Assembly: GCA_945878865.1 (NCBI GenBank)
Contig: CAMCUD010000018.1
Span: forward strand, 1-64,000
Direction: 5' to 3'
From: Bifidobacterium breve
Lineage (GTDB): Bacteria > Actinomycetota > Thermoleophilia > Solirubrobacterales > Solirubrobacteraceae
Length of the DNA: 64,000 nt
The position numbers and the translations under genes are program-made. A model generated the notes under the pieces. That model saw nothing but the letters and a program-made list of their open reading frames with translations. It was not told the DNA's origin and did not search any database. The first letter of the stretch is position 1. Each line of letters starts with the position of its first letter. This document shows, piece after piece, positions 27,116-37,296 of this stretch.

Positions 27116-28302
27116 AGGACACCCCAGACCAGGCCGCGTACCGCCAACGCGTGCGCGCGTGGATCGAGGAGCATCGCCACGAGGCGCCCGAGCTGAGCAG
27201 CGGCTTGCACGCCGCAGACCCCACGGCATTCCGCACGTGGCAGGGCACGCTCGCGGACGCCGGCCTCGTGGGCATCACGTGGCCGAAGGAGTTCGGCGGC
27301 GCCGGCCTCGGCCCGATCGAGCAGGTCATCGTCTCGACCGAGCTGCGCCGCGCGGGCTGTCCGGGCATCGTCGACCACATCGCGGTCGGCAACATCGGGC
27401 CGACGATCTTCACGTACGGCAGTTCTGCGCAGCAGGAGCGCTACCTCGGGCCGCTGCTCCACGGCGACGAAGGGTGGTGCCAGCTCTTCAGTGAGCCGGC
27501 GGCGGGCTCCGACCTCGCAGGCATCACGACGCGCGCCGTCGCCCAGGACGACGGGACGTGGCGGGTCACCGGACAGAAGGTGTGGACCACGATGGCGCAG
27601 TTTGCCGACTACGGCATGCTGCTGGCGCGGACCGACCCCGACGTGCCCAAGCACCGCGGGCTGACGATGTTCCTCATCGACATGCGCGCGGCCGGAGTGA
27701 CGGTCCGACCGCTGCGCCAGATCTCTGGGGCGGCGCACTTCAACGAGGTCTTCCTCGACGACGTCGAGCTGCCGGCCGACGCCGTGCTCGGGCCGGTCGA
27801 CGGTGGCTGGGGCGTGGCGATGACGACGCTGATGTTCGAGCGTCTCGCCCTGCTCGCGGCCTTCGAGGAGCTCGGCTGGAGCGCGGAGGACTTCGTGGAG
27901 CCAGTCGCCGATCTCCCGGCGATGGGCGACGCGCACGTGCGTCAGCGCATCGCAGAGCTCACGACCGAGCTGCTGTCGCTGCGCTACTCGGCGTACCGCA
28001 CGCTGACGGCGCTCTCGCGCGGTGACGTCCCCGGGCCGGAGGCCGGGCTCGGGAAGATCGCGATCATCAACGCCGGCGTGCAGGCCAGCGAGCTCATCGT
28101 CGACCTGCTCGGACCGGCGGCGATCGACGGCCGCTGGGGTGACCTCGCCATGGAGATGCCCGGTCTGCGCTCAGGCGGAGGCACCGAGGAGATCCTGCGC
28201 ACGACCGTCGGCGATCGGGTGCTCGGGCTGCCCCCCGAGCCGCGTGTCGACAAGGACGTGCCGTTCAGCGAACTGACGACCGGAAAGGCGGTGGCGGCAT
28301 GA
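27106..28302 (+). CDS. Acyl-CoA dehydrogenase (FadE type)
   Basis: GITWPKEFGGAGLGPIEQ, SEPAAGSDLAGITTRAV, TGQKVWTTMAQFADYGMLLARTD, GGGTEEILRTTVGDRVLGLP. Confidence 0.93.
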   Translation: MDLKDTPDQAAYRQRVRAWIEEHRHEAPELSSGLHAADPTAFRTWQGTLADAGLVGITWPKEFGGAGLGPIEQVIVSTELRRAGCPGIVDHIAVGNIGPTIFTYGSSAQQERYLGPLLHGDEGWCQLFSEPAAGSDLAGITTRAVAQDDGTWRVTGQKVWTTMAQFADYGMLLARTDPDVPKHRGLTMFLIDMRAAGVTVRPLRQISGAAHFNEVFLDDVELPADAVLGPVDGGWGVAMTTLMFERLALLAAFEELGWSAEDFVEPVADLPAMGDAHVRQRIAELTTELLSLRYSAYRTLTALSRGDVPGPEAGLGKIAIINAGVQASELIVDLLGPAAIDGRWGDLAMEMPGLRSGGGTEEILRTTVGDRVLGLPPEPRVDKDVPFSELTTGKAVAA

Positions 28303-29453
28303 ACTTCGGGCTCTCCGAGGAGCAGGAGCTCCTGCGAGACACCGCGCGCGACGCGCTCGAGCGTCTGGACACCATCGCGTCGGCACGGGAGGCACTCGAC
28401 GGCGTGGACCTGCTCGACAGCTGGTCGACGGCGGCCGAGGCGGGCTGGGCCGGCCTGGTCATCGACGAGGAGCACGGCGGAGCCGGGCTGGGCGTCTTCG
28501 ACGCCATGCTCGTGCACGAGGAGCTGGGCCGCCGCCTGACGGGGACAGGGCTGCTCGGGCACGTCACCGCGACGGGGCTGCTGAACGCCGCGGCGCAGGA
28601 CGAGCGCGTGGCCACGATCCTTCCCGCCCTCGCGGCCGGGGAGCGCCGTGCGGCGATGACGCTGGCCCGCCCGCCCCGCGACGACGACGAGGGGTGGACG
28701 CTCGACGCGCCGGTTCCCGGCGGAGGCCGTGCGTCGCTGCCCGCCGCGGACGCCGGCGGCGCCCTGAGCGGGACAGTCGCGCTACACCCCGAGCTCCCCG
28801 GGGCCGACGTCGTCGTCGTGGTCGCGACGGGACCGAGTGGCCGGGTCGGCGCCTACCTCGTCGACACCGCGGCTCCAGGGGTGCAGATCACCGAGGTGGT
28901 GCACGGTGACGCGACGCGCCCGCTCGGCACGCTCGAGCTGCGGCAGGCGGCCTCGACGCCGCTGCAGGCGGATGAGGGGGACCTCGCGCGCGCCTGGTAC
29001 ACGGGGCAGGCGCTGCTGGCGGCGGAGGCGCTCGGGGTCTGCCAGGCGACGCTGGACCTCGGGGTGGCCTACGCGAAGGAGCGCCACGCGTTCGGCCGGC
29101 CGATCGGGTCCTACCAGGCCGTCAAGCACCAACTCGTGGAGATCCTCCGGCGGATCGACCTCACGCGCAACCTGTGCTTCTTCGCTGGGTACGCCGCCGA
29201 TTCGTCGCCCGGCGAGTTCGCGCTCGCCGCGAGCTCCGCGCGCTTCGCGGGGGAGCAGGGCGCCGACTACGCGACGCGCACCTGCATCGCCGTCCATGGC
29301 GGCATCGGATCGACGTGGGAGCACGACGCGCCCCTCTTCTGGCGCAGGGCCCAGCTGTCACGCCGCCTGCTGGGCGGCGTCGAGGACGCCGGCGACAGGG
29401 TCGCCGGGGAGATCATCACGACCGCTCGCGACCGGGTCGCGGCGGCGGCCTGA
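28299..29453 (+). CDS. Acyl-CoA dehydrogenase (second, paired subunit)
   Basis: MNFGLSEEQELLRDTARDALERL, VIDEEHGGAGLGVFDAMLVHEELG, AYAKERHAFGRPIGSYQAVKHQLVE; ATGA overlap with the previous gene. Confidence 0.9.
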   Translation: MNFGLSEEQELLRDTARDALERLDTIASAREALDGVDLLDSWSTAAEAGWAGLVIDEEHGGAGLGVFDAMLVHEELGRRLTGTGLLGHVTATGLLNAAAQDERVATILPALAAGERRAAMTLARPPRDDDEGWTLDAPVPGGGRASLPAADAGGALSGTVALHPELPGADVVVVVATGPSGRVGAYLVDTAAPGVQITEVVHGDATRPLGTLELRQAASTPLQADEGDLARAWYTGQALLAAEALGVCQATLDLGVAYAKERHAFGRPIGSYQAVKHQLVEILRRIDLTRNLCFFAGYAADSSPGEFALAASSARFAGEQGADYATRTCIAVHGGIGSTWEHDAPLFWRRAQLSRRLLGGVEDAGDRVAGEIITTARDRVAAAA

Positions 29454-29473
29454 CCGGCCACCGAAAGGACACC

Positions 29474-30328
29474 ATGAGCACCACGGAGACCCAGTTCAAC
29501 GCCGACGCGATCGGCGTTCCCAGTGACCCTGTCGAGTTCGAGGTCACGCGCGAGCGCATCGTGCAGTACGCCGAGGCGACGAACGACACGCTCACCCCGC
29601 ACGCCGAGGGCATCTACGCGCCGCCGGTGTTCGCCGTCGTCCCTGCGTTCGAGGTCCTCGCCCCGACGATGGCCGAGGTGATCCCGCCCGAGCTGCTCAT
29701 GATGGGGGTCCACGGCGAGCAGGACTTCCGCTTCCACCGCCCGATCGAGCCCGGCATGACGCTCGTGACCCGGGCGACCCCCATCGGGTTCGCCGCACGG
29801 TCGTCGGGCGTCACCGTCACCGTTCGCGGGCAGACCACCCTGCCGGACGGCACCCCGATCGTCGACCAGGACATGACGTCGTTCGTGCGGGGCGCGACGT
29901 CTGCGACGTCCGTGGGCGAGACCGCCGCCGACCACGCCTTCGACGAGGCGCTGCGCCGGACCGAACCGGACGCGACGGTCGTGCAGCAGTTCGACGCCGA
30001 CCAGACGTACCGGTACGCCGAGGCGTCGGGGGACCCGATGCCGATCCACCTCGACGAGGATGTCGCCAAGGCGATGGGCCTGCCCGGGATCATCATCCAC
30101 GGGCTGTGCACGATGGCGTTCTGCTCGCGTGCGGTCATCGAGACGGCGTGCCCGGAGAACCCGACGCGGCTGCGTCGCCTCGCGGTGCGGTTCAGCAAGG
30201 TCGTGCAGCCGGAGCAGGAGATCATCACGTCCCTGTGGCGGACGGGGCCGGGGGAGTTGCGGTTCGAGACGTCCCTGGTCGGCGGCGCGCCCGTCATCAA
30301 GGACGGGCTCGCGGAGATCGCCGGCTAG
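29474..30328 (+). CDS. MaoC-like double-hotdog acyl-CoA hydratase
   Basis: C-terminal hydratase motif YAEASGDPMPIHLDEDVAKAMGLPGIIIHGLCTMA; N-terminal second hotdog; ATG 29474 (MSTTETQ). Confidence 0.87.
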   Translation: MSTTETQFNADAIGVPSDPVEFEVTRERIVQYAEATNDTLTPHAEGIYAPPVFAVVPAFEVLAPTMAEVIPPELLMMGVHGEQDFRFHRPIEPGMTLVTRATPIGFAARSSGVTVTVRGQTTLPDGTPIVDQDMTSFVRGATSATSVGETAADHAFDEALRRTEPDATVVQQFDADQTYRYAEASGDPMPIHLDEDVAKAMGLPGIIIHGLCTMAFCSRAVIETACPENPTRLRRLAVRFSKVVQPEQEIITSLWRTGPGELRFETSLVGGAPVIKDGLAEIAG

Positions 30329-30331
30329 CCG

Positions 30332-31939
30332 ATGCGTCGCAGCCTGCGTCGACTGGAGATCAACGCCCGTGCGTTCCGTGCGCTGGCGGCCTCGGGCCTG
30401 CTCGGCCCGGTGCCGCCGCGCGCGGTGCCCGGTGTTGTCCGCGCGCTGCGGCGCTGGGGCCCGGCCGCCGGTCTGGCCGCCCAGGCCTCCGCGCGGTACG
30501 GGGATCGCACCGCGCTCATCGACGATCGCGGTTCGCTGACCTACCGGGACCTGGACGAGCGCTCGAGCGCGCTCGCCGCAGCCTGGCGCGCCGACGGGCT
30601 CGGCGCGGGAGACGGGATCGGAATCCTCTGCCGCAACCACCGGTACTTCGTCGACGCGATGCTGGCGACGTGGAAGCTCGGCGGGCGCGGGGTCTACCTC
30701 AACACCTCGTTCGCCGGCCCGCAGTTGTGCGACGTGCTGCGCCGGGAGGACGTCGAGTTCGTGGTGTGTGACGAGGAGCACCTCCCGCTGCTGGCCGGTG
30801 CGGCCGGCGTGAGGCGTGCCGTCGGATGGTGCGCATCGGACGCCTGTGACGTTCCTACGGTCGACGCCCTGATCGCGGCGCACGAGGGTGCCGAGCCGGA
30901 CCCACCCGAACGCGAGGGCAGCGTCGTCATGCTCACGAGCGGGACGACCGGCACGCCGAAGGGCGCCCCGCGGCCGGCGCCCCGATCGATCGTGACGGTC
31001 GGCGCGCTGCTCGACCGCATTCCGCTGCGCGGCGACGAGCCGATGCTCCTCGGCGCGCCGATGTTCCACGCCTGGGGCTTCACGCACGCCTCCTTGGCGA
31101 TCGCGCTGGGCGCGCCGCTCGTCATCACGCCGCGATTCGATCCGCTGTGGGCCGTCCGCGCGGCCGCGTCGCATCGCTGCACGACGCTCGTGCTCGTCCC
31201 GGTGATGCTCAAGCGGATCCTGGATCTCGGAGACGCGGAACTCGCACGGCACGATCTGTCGGCGGTCCGGATCATCGGTACCGGCGGGTCGGCGCTGACG
31301 GCCGAATGCGCACGGCGCACGAGCGAGCGCTTCGGCGACGTGCTGCACAACCTGTACGGCTCGACGGAGGTGTCGGTCGCGACGATCGCGACGCCGCGCG
31401 ACCTCCGCGAGGCGCCGGGCTGTGCCGGCCGTCCGGTGCTGGGGACGGAGGTGCGGCTCTACGACGAGGACGGCCTGCGGCTGCACCGGCCCGGAGAGAT
31501 CGGCGGCATCTACGTGCGCGGCGACTTGTCGTTCGAGGGGTACACCGACGGGGGAACCAAGCGCGAGATCGACGGCCTGCTGTCCTCCGGCGACCTGGGA
31601 TATCTCGACGAGGAGGGGCGGCTGTTCGTCGTCGGCCGGGACGACGACATGATCGTGTCCGGGGCCGAGAACGTCTTCCCGCAGGAGGTGGAGGAGCTGC
31701 TGCTCGCCCATGAGGCGATCGCCGACGCGGCCGTCGTCGGCGTCCCGGACGAGGAGTTCGGGCAGCGGCTGCGCGCGTACGTCGTCCCGGCGGGGGAGCC
31801 CCTGTCCGCCGACGACGTGCGCGACCATGTGCGGGCCGGCCTCGCCTCGTTCAAGGTCCCGCGCGACGTCGTGTTCATCGACGAGCTGCCGCGCAACCCG
31901 ACGGGCAAGGTCCTCAAGCGCGAGCTGGCCGGCAGGTGA
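30332..31939 (+). CDS. AMP-dependent acyl-CoA synthetase/ligase
   Basis: VVMLTSGTTGTPKGAPR, LYGSTEVSVATIATP, GDLGYLDEEGRLFVVGRDDDMIVSGAENVFPQEVE, NPTGKVLKREL. Confidence 0.93.
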   Translation: MRRSLRRLEINARAFRALAASGLLGPVPPRAVPGVVRALRRWGPAAGLAAQASARYGDRTALIDDRGSLTYRDLDERSSALAAAWRADGLGAGDGIGILCRNHRYFVDAMLATWKLGGRGVYLNTSFAGPQLCDVLRREDVEFVVCDEEHLPLLAGAAGVRRAVGWCASDACDVPTVDALIAAHEGAEPDPPEREGSVVMLTSGTTGTPKGAPRPAPRSIVTVGALLDRIPLRGDEPMLLGAPMFHAWGFTHASLAIALGAPLVITPRFDPLWAVRAAASHRCTTLVLVPVMLKRILDLGDAELARHDLSAVRIIGTGGSALTAECARRTSERFGDVLHNLYGSTEVSVATIATPRDLREAPGCAGRPVLGTEVRLYDEDGLRLHRPGEIGGIYVRGDLSFEGYTDGGTKREIDGLLSSGDLGYLDEEGRLFVVGRDDDMIVSGAENVFPQEVEELLLAHEAIADAAVVGVPDEEFGQRLRAYVVPAGEPLSADDVRDHVRAGLASFKVPRDVVFIDELPRNPTGKVLKRELAGR

Positions 31940-33399
31940 GCGTCGTGGAGGCCGCTGCGCGCGCACGGACCGCGCAGGCGGCGTGGGCTGCGAAGGGAGT
32001 GCGGGACCGGTGTGAGGTGCTCCGGCGGATGGCCCGCTGGGTGGGCGAGCACGCCGACGACCTCGCGGACGTCATCGTCGCCGAGACCGGCAAGGCACGC
32101 GACGACGCGGTGATCGCCGAGCTCGGCTACACGCTGCAGGCCCTCGCGTTCTGGGCGCGCCGGGCGCCGGGCTGGCTCGCCGACGAGCGGGTCCGGTGGG
32201 CGGGACCCGCGCTGGTGGGCAGGCGGCTGTCGGTTCGCCACGTGCCCCTCGGTCTCGTGGGGGTCATCGCGCCCTGGAACTACCCGCTCGCCAACGCGCT
32301 GGGCGACGTCATCCCCGCGCTGACTGCGGGCAACGCCGTGCTGCTCAAGCCCTCGGAGCACACGCCGCGCACCGCGCGGCTGGCCGCCGACGGGCTGCGC
32401 GCGTGTGGGCTGCCCGACGGAGTGCTGGAGGTCGTGACTGGCGCGGGTGAGGCGGGGGCTGCGGTCGTCGACGCCGTCGACATGGTGATGTTCACCGGCT
32501 CGACCGCGACGGGTCGTGCCGTGGCCGAGCGCGCCGGCCGCCGGCTCATCCCGGCGTCGTTGGAGCTGGGTGGCAAGGACCCGATGCTCGTCCTCGCGGA
32601 CGCCGACCTCGAGCGCGCGGCGAACACCGCGGTCTACTACGCGATGCAGAACGCAGGGCAGACGTGCTTGTCGATCGAGCGGGTGCTCGTCGAGGACGCC
32701 GTGCACGATCGGTTCGCGGCGCTGGTGGCCGAGCGCGTCGCCGCGCTGCGGACGGGGCGCCCTGGGGGCCTGGGCGCTGTGGACGTCGGCGGCCTGAGCG
32801 CCCCGGGGCAGATCGAGATCGTCGAGGCGCACGTCGCCGACGCGGTGGCGCAGGGCGCGGCGGTGATGTGCGGCGGACACCGGATCACGGGCCCGGGTGA
32901 CCTGTACGCGCCGACGGTGCTGACCAGCGTGACGCCCGCGATGCGCTGCATGCGCGAGGAGACCTTCGGCCCGCTGCTACCCATCATGCGCGTCGCCGAT
33001 GTGGACGAGGCCGTGGCGGTGGCGAACGACTCGCCGTATGGCCTTGCGGCGTCGGTGTTCACACGCAGCGCGCGGCGCGGCGAGGCGGTCGCCGCGCGTC
33101 TGGAGGCCGGCAGCGTGGCCGTCAACGACGCGATGGTGTTCTTCGCCGCGCTCGATCTGCCGATGGGAGGCTGGAAGGACTCCGGTGTCGGATCGCGCCA
33201 CGGCATCGGCGGAATTCGCAAGTACACGCGCGCGCAGTCCGTCGTCGCCGCGTCGCGGCTGCCGCGCCGAGACCTCCATACCTACCCGTACCGTGCGTGG
33301 CGCACCCGCCTGCTGCTCAGCGCGCTCCGGCGGTTGTCCGCTCCTCGCCGAGGGCGACCACGCCTCGCCGCGCCAGGCCGCCGATCTCCCGGTCGCTGA
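31936..33399 (+). CDS. Aldehyde dehydrogenase family protein
   Basis: GVIAPWNYPLANALGDVIPALTAGNAVLLKPSEHTP, SLELGGKDPMLVLADADLERAANTAVYYAMQNAGQTCLSIERVLV, EETFGPLLP. Confidence 0.93.
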   Translation: MSVVEAAARARTAQAAWAAKGVRDRCEVLRRMARWVGEHADDLADVIVAETGKARDDAVIAELGYTLQALAFWARRAPGWLADERVRWAGPALVGRRLSVRHVPLGLVGVIAPWNYPLANALGDVIPALTAGNAVLLKPSEHTPRTARLAADGLRACGLPDGVLEVVTGAGEAGAAVVDAVDMVMFTGSTATGRAVAERAGRRLIPASLELGGKDPMLVLADADLERAANTAVYYAMQNAGQTCLSIERVLVEDAVHDRFAALVAERVAALRTGRPGGLGAVDVGGLSAPGQIEIVEAHVADAVAQGAAVMCGGHRITGPGDLYAPTVLTSVTPAMRCMREETFGPLLPIMRVADVDEAVAVANDSPYGLAASVFTRSARRGEAVAARLEAGSVAVNDAMVFFAALDLPMGGWKDSGVGSRHGIGGIRKYTRAQSVVAASRLPRRDLHTYPYRAWRTRLLLSALRRLSAPRRGRPRLAAPGRRSPGR

Positions 33400-34551
33400 G
33401 GCCGAGGTCCTGCGCGAGATCTCCTCGGTGTGCTCGCCGAGCAGCGGCGCACGCCGCGCGGGGACGTCGCCGGAGGCGCCGAAGACCAAGGGGGAGGCGG
33501 GCATGAGGTACGTCCCCACGCCCGGGTGGTCGAGCGCCTCCCACATCGGGTGGCCGGCCGCGCAGCGTGGGTCGTCGCGGACGAGCTGGGAGAAGGTCTG
33601 GTAGGGCGCCCACGACACCGCGGTTCCGTCGAACGCGTCGCGGACCTCACCCAGATCGCGCGCCGCGAACCACGGGCGCAGGACGGCGGCGAGGAGGTCC
33701 CGTGCGCGGTAGCGGTCGCTCTCCAGGTCGAGGTCGACATCGACCGCGCGCTCGATGGCGGCGACGGCGTCTGCCAAGCCGGTGGCCTCGCGCAGCGCGG
33801 CCCACTGGCGGGCCGTCAGGGCGACCACCATGACGCGGCGCCCGTCGCGGGTGGCGAAGTCGTGACCGAACGCGCCGTAGAGGTAGTTGCCGTCCTTCGG
33901 CTGGTCCTCGCCCCCGAGCTGCGCCTCGGCGACCCGTCCGAGGTTGCCGACCATCGCGAACGCGACGTCGGAGAGCGCCACACGCACGAGCTGCCCGCGG
34001 CCGTGGGCACGGCGGTGACCCTCGGCGGCCAGGAGCCCGACCGCCGCGTGCAGCCCGAGCGCGATGTCCCACGCGGGAAGCACGCTGTTCAGCGGGTCGG
34101 CCTGGCCGCGGGGCCCGGTCGCGGCGGGGAAGCCGGTCGCGGGGTTCACGGTGTAGTCCACCTCGGAGGTGCCGTCGCGGTTGCCCTGCAGCGCGACCAT
34201 GACGAGGTCCTCCCGGCGGGCACGGAGCCGCTCGTAGGACAGCCACCCGCGTTCCGGGAAGTTCGTCAGCAGCGTCCCGGCCCGCGCGATGAGCTCGCCG
34301 ACCAGCTCCCGGCCCTCGTCTGCCGTCAGGTCGACGGCGAAGGACCGCTTGCCCTTGTTCATCCCGGCCCAGAACAGGCTCTGCCCGCTCGGCGCAAGTG
34401 GCCAGCGGCTGTGGTCCAGCCCCCCTTCGAGCCGGTCGAAGCGGATCACGTCGGCGCCGAGCTGCGCGAGTGTCATCCCGCCCAACGGCGCGGCGACGAA
34501 CGCCGAGCCCTCCACGACGCGTAGTCCGGCGAGGATGCCCGAGCCGCTCAT
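33317..34551 (-). CDS. CaiB/BaiF CoA-transferase family protein with apparent 1-nt frameshift near its 3' end
   Basis: GLRVVEGSAFVAAPLGGMTLAQLGADVIRFD, family-like up to APLLGEHTEEI; the expected C-terminus DLAQDLGLSDREIGGLARRGVVAL-stop lies in the neighbouring frame (stop 33317-33319). Uncorrected ORF runs to 32977. Confidence 0.8.
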
Positions 34552-36407
34552 GGCAGGAGCACCACCGGCCGCCAGTCCAGGACGTCGGTCTCGACCTCAT
34601 CTCGCTCGGCGCTGGTCCGCACGCGAAGGCGGGCGAGCGTCCCTCCCGGCACGGCGTGGGTGTCCTCGATCTCGATGGTGCTGCGCAGGCGGTCGCCCTC
34701 GAGCACGGGACCGAGGTGCTCGCACGATCGCCACGCGAGGATCGTGGCGAGCTGCGGAAGTGCACGGGTGATGTGCGCCGCCGCGATGCCGATCACGTGC
34801 CCGCCGTACACGAGCCGCCGTCCCCGGACGGCGGCATCCAGATGGGCCATCGCGACATTCATGGTCAGGCGAGCGAGCTCCGGCGCGGCGGTCACGGTGT
34901 CGCGTGCCTCCACGGTCAGCACCTCGCCCGGGCTCAGGACGCCCATTCCCGGCGGAGCGAACGCTCGCAGCGGCGCGAGGTCCCAGCCCGGCGGGACGAG
35001 TGCGGCGATCCGCTCGGGGGCGACGTCGGCGGAGATCGTGTCGAGGTCGTCGTCGTGCTCGCCGGGTACCGCCGGGCCGCGGGCGGGGAGCAGGGGGCAG
35101 CGGTACGCATCGAGCACGGTCCGGCCGTCTTGATCGGTGGTGGTCATCCGCAGGACCACGAGCCCCCGGTGCTCGCGCCCACGCGACCGTCGCCTGGCCA
35201 CCACTGTCGTGGTCGTCCGCAGGGTCGCGCCGATGGCGACCGGCGCGACGGTGAGCCCGCGGTAGAACAGGTTGCCGAGGACGCGGGAGCTCGGCCAGGT
35301 CGACTGCCCGATCGCCACGTCGGTGACGAGCATGGGATGCGCGAGCCGCGCGGCGCCCACCTGCTCGGCCAGCGGGCGATCGAGCGCGAGGGCGAGCCGG
35401 TCGCCCACCACCGCCTGGTGCAGGGCCGCGTGCCCTTCGGTGAGGGTCAGCCCGGGAGCGTGGAAGCTGGCGCCGGGATGGAGGTCCTCGAACCACGGGG
35501 CGACGCACCGCGGATCTTCGTCGCGCGCTGCGCGGGGCGTGTGGCCGTTGCGGCGGTCCAGCAGCCGGCGCGCGGCGCGGCCCGTTGCCTCGTCGACCAT
35601 CTCGCCGTCGAGCCGCGCGACCGCCGACGTGTCGAGCGTCGTCGCCACCGCGTGGGCGCGGGCGAGCTCACGCGCTGACGGTGCGAACGCGCGCCGGATG
35701 ACCGGGAGCTGGTTCGGGTGGATCGCCCACGCTCCGTCGAAGCCGAGGGCTCGGGCGCGGGCGGCCGCGCCGGCGAGCCCCAGCGTGTCGGCGAGGTGCA
35801 CGTACGGCCCGTCGATCGCCCGGATGCCGGCGGCGCGGGCGGCATGCAGCACGCGCTCCTGCACCACGAGCCAGTGGTCGAGCGCCACGGTGGTCCCGCG
35901 GCGCCCGAGCGACGCCGTGAGATCGACGTAGCCGACGATGAGCGCGGCCGGTCGGCAGGCGGCGCGCGCGATGCTGCCCGCCGCCTCGAGCCCCGCGGCG
36001 GTCTCGATGAGCGCCTGCAACGCGATGGACGCGCCACCGGTTCCGAGTTCCGCGGCGATCCCGTCGAGGTGTCCGGCCGACTCGACCTTCGGTACGACCA
36101 CTGAGAGTTGCGCGTCCGTATCCAGCTCGCGGCAGAGGCGCAGGTCGTCGGCCAGGTCCGGAGATCCGGGTGGATTGATGCGCACGGCGACGGCTCGCCC
36201 GGCCCACCTGGGTTCGGCGAGGGTCGCGGCGATGGCACCCCGAGCCTCGGCGCGGTCCGCCGGCGCGACGGCGTCCTCGAGGTCGAACACCACCTCGTCG
36301 GCGCCGGCGGCGAAGGCGCTGTGGTGCATGCGGCGCGCGTGACCGGGGACGACGAGGCAGGTCTCGCGCCGCGGCGTCGTCGCCAGAGAGGGAGGGGTGG
36401 TCGGCAT
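34548..36407 (-). CDS. Fusion: N-terminal HpcH/HpaI-CitE-like CoA lyase plus C-terminal MaoC/mesaconyl-CoA hydratase-like domain
   Basis: N-term CLVVPGHARRMHHSAFAAGADEVVFDLEDAVAPADRAEAR, VRINPPGSPD, GAWAIHPNQLPVIRRAF; C-term FEDLHPGASFHAPGLTLTEGHAALHQAVVGDRLAL, RVLGNLFYRGLTVAPVAIGATL. Confidence 0.85.
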   Translation of the reverse strand: MPTTPPSLATTPRRETCLVVPGHARRMHHSAFAAGADEVVFDLEDAVAPADRAEARGAIAATLAEPRWAGRAVAVRINPPGSPDLADDLRLCRELDTDAQLSVVVPKVESAGHLDGIAAELGTGGASIALQALIETAAGLEAAGSIARAACRPAALIVGYVDLTASLGRRGTTVALDHWLVVQERVLHAARAAGIRAIDGPYVHLADTLGLAGAAARARALGFDGAWAIHPNQLPVIRRAFAPSARELARAHAVATTLDTSAVARLDGEMVDEATGRAARRLLDRRNGHTPRAARDEDPRCVAPWFEDLHPGASFHAPGLTLTEGHAALHQAVVGDRLALALDRPLAEQVGAARLAHPMLVTDVAIGQSTWPSSRVLGNLFYRGLTVAPVAIGATLRTTTTVVARRRSRGREHRGLVVLRMTTTDQDGRTVLDAYRCPLLPARGPAVPGEHDDDLDTISADVAPERIAALVPPGWDLAPLRAFAPPGMGVLSPGEVLTVEARDTVTAAPELARLTMNVAMAHLDAAVRGRRLVYGGHVIGIAAAHITRALPQLATILAWRSCEHLGPVLEGDRLRSTIEIEDTHAVPGGTLARLRVRTSAERDEVETDVLDWRPVVLLP

Positions 36408-36415
36408 GCCTGCAA

Positions 36416-36443
36416 GATACAAACAGGCGATTTGGTATGTTTC
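36416..36443. promoter_or_regulatory. Island operator-like site GATACAAACAGGCGATTTGGTATGTTTC
   Basis: GATACAAAC-N10-GTATGTTTC, in the divergent intergenic region. Confidence 0.65.
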
Positions 36444-36480
36444 TTTCTCGCACGTTCCCACCGGGAGAGGGAGATACGCA

Positions 36481-37214
36481 TGCAGCATGTCCGCAGCTCG
36501 GCGCTCGTCGGTGCCGTCATCGCAGGCTTGGCCTGCCCATCCGCCGCCGGGGCCGAGGTAACGCAGGACTTCGACGTGAGCATCAGCCCGGCGCGCGCCG
36601 GGGTGCCGGTCACCGTCGGCTTTAAGACCGGCACGAAGGAGTCGACCCCTGGCGTCATGCCCCCGACCGTCGCGACGGTGGAGGTGTACTTCCCGCAGGG
36701 CGCCGTTTACAACGGCGGCATGTTCCCGGTGTGCAAGGACGCGTACATCTCGCGGGAGAAGACCACCGAGGGATGCCCGGGCAAGTCCGTCCTCGGCATC
36801 GGCAAGGGCATCGCGCTGGCGCCAGGAGGCATCGTCCAGGACGACATCACCGTCACGGCCGTCAACGGCGGGCCGTCGACGGCCAACCTGTTCCTCGAGG
36901 GCGTGTCCCCGGTGCGGCTGCAGTCGAACCTCGTCGCGAAGATGGGGCGGACCACCGGCTCGTATGGCGTGAAGCTGTCCGCGACGATCCCGGAGAACAT
37001 GCGCGAGCCCGCACCCGGCGTCAAGGTCGCGCTCGGGCTGTTCTCGACGAAGATCGCGGGGACGGTGGTCAAGGATGGGCGCAAGCGCGGCATCGTCGAG
37101 ATCCGGTCCTGCAAGACCGGGACCTGGAAGATGAAGGGCGTCTTCACATTCGACGACGGGCGCAAGATCACGACGTACGACACGGTGAAGTGCCGGCCGG
37201 CCAAGGCGTCCTAA
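36481..37214 (+). CDS. Secreted protein of unknown function, single copy of the Cys-pair domain repeated in 40869-43892 (tentative)
   Basis: Signal peptide ALVGAVIAGLACPSAAGA; VYFPQGAVYNGGMFPVCKDAYISREKTTEGCPGKSVLGIGKG. Confidence 0.7.
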
Positions 37215-37296
37215 CCGCTGCCTCATGAACGTCTTCGGGTTCTCTTACCTGCATCGCGGACGGTATGTGCGGATCGAGTTCCCCACGGGAGGACGC

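Noticed and set aside
32977-33316. C-terminal extension of the CaiB ORF antisense to the ALDH gene
   Set aside because: Explained better by the 1-nt frameshift; the extension lacks CaiB-like sequence.
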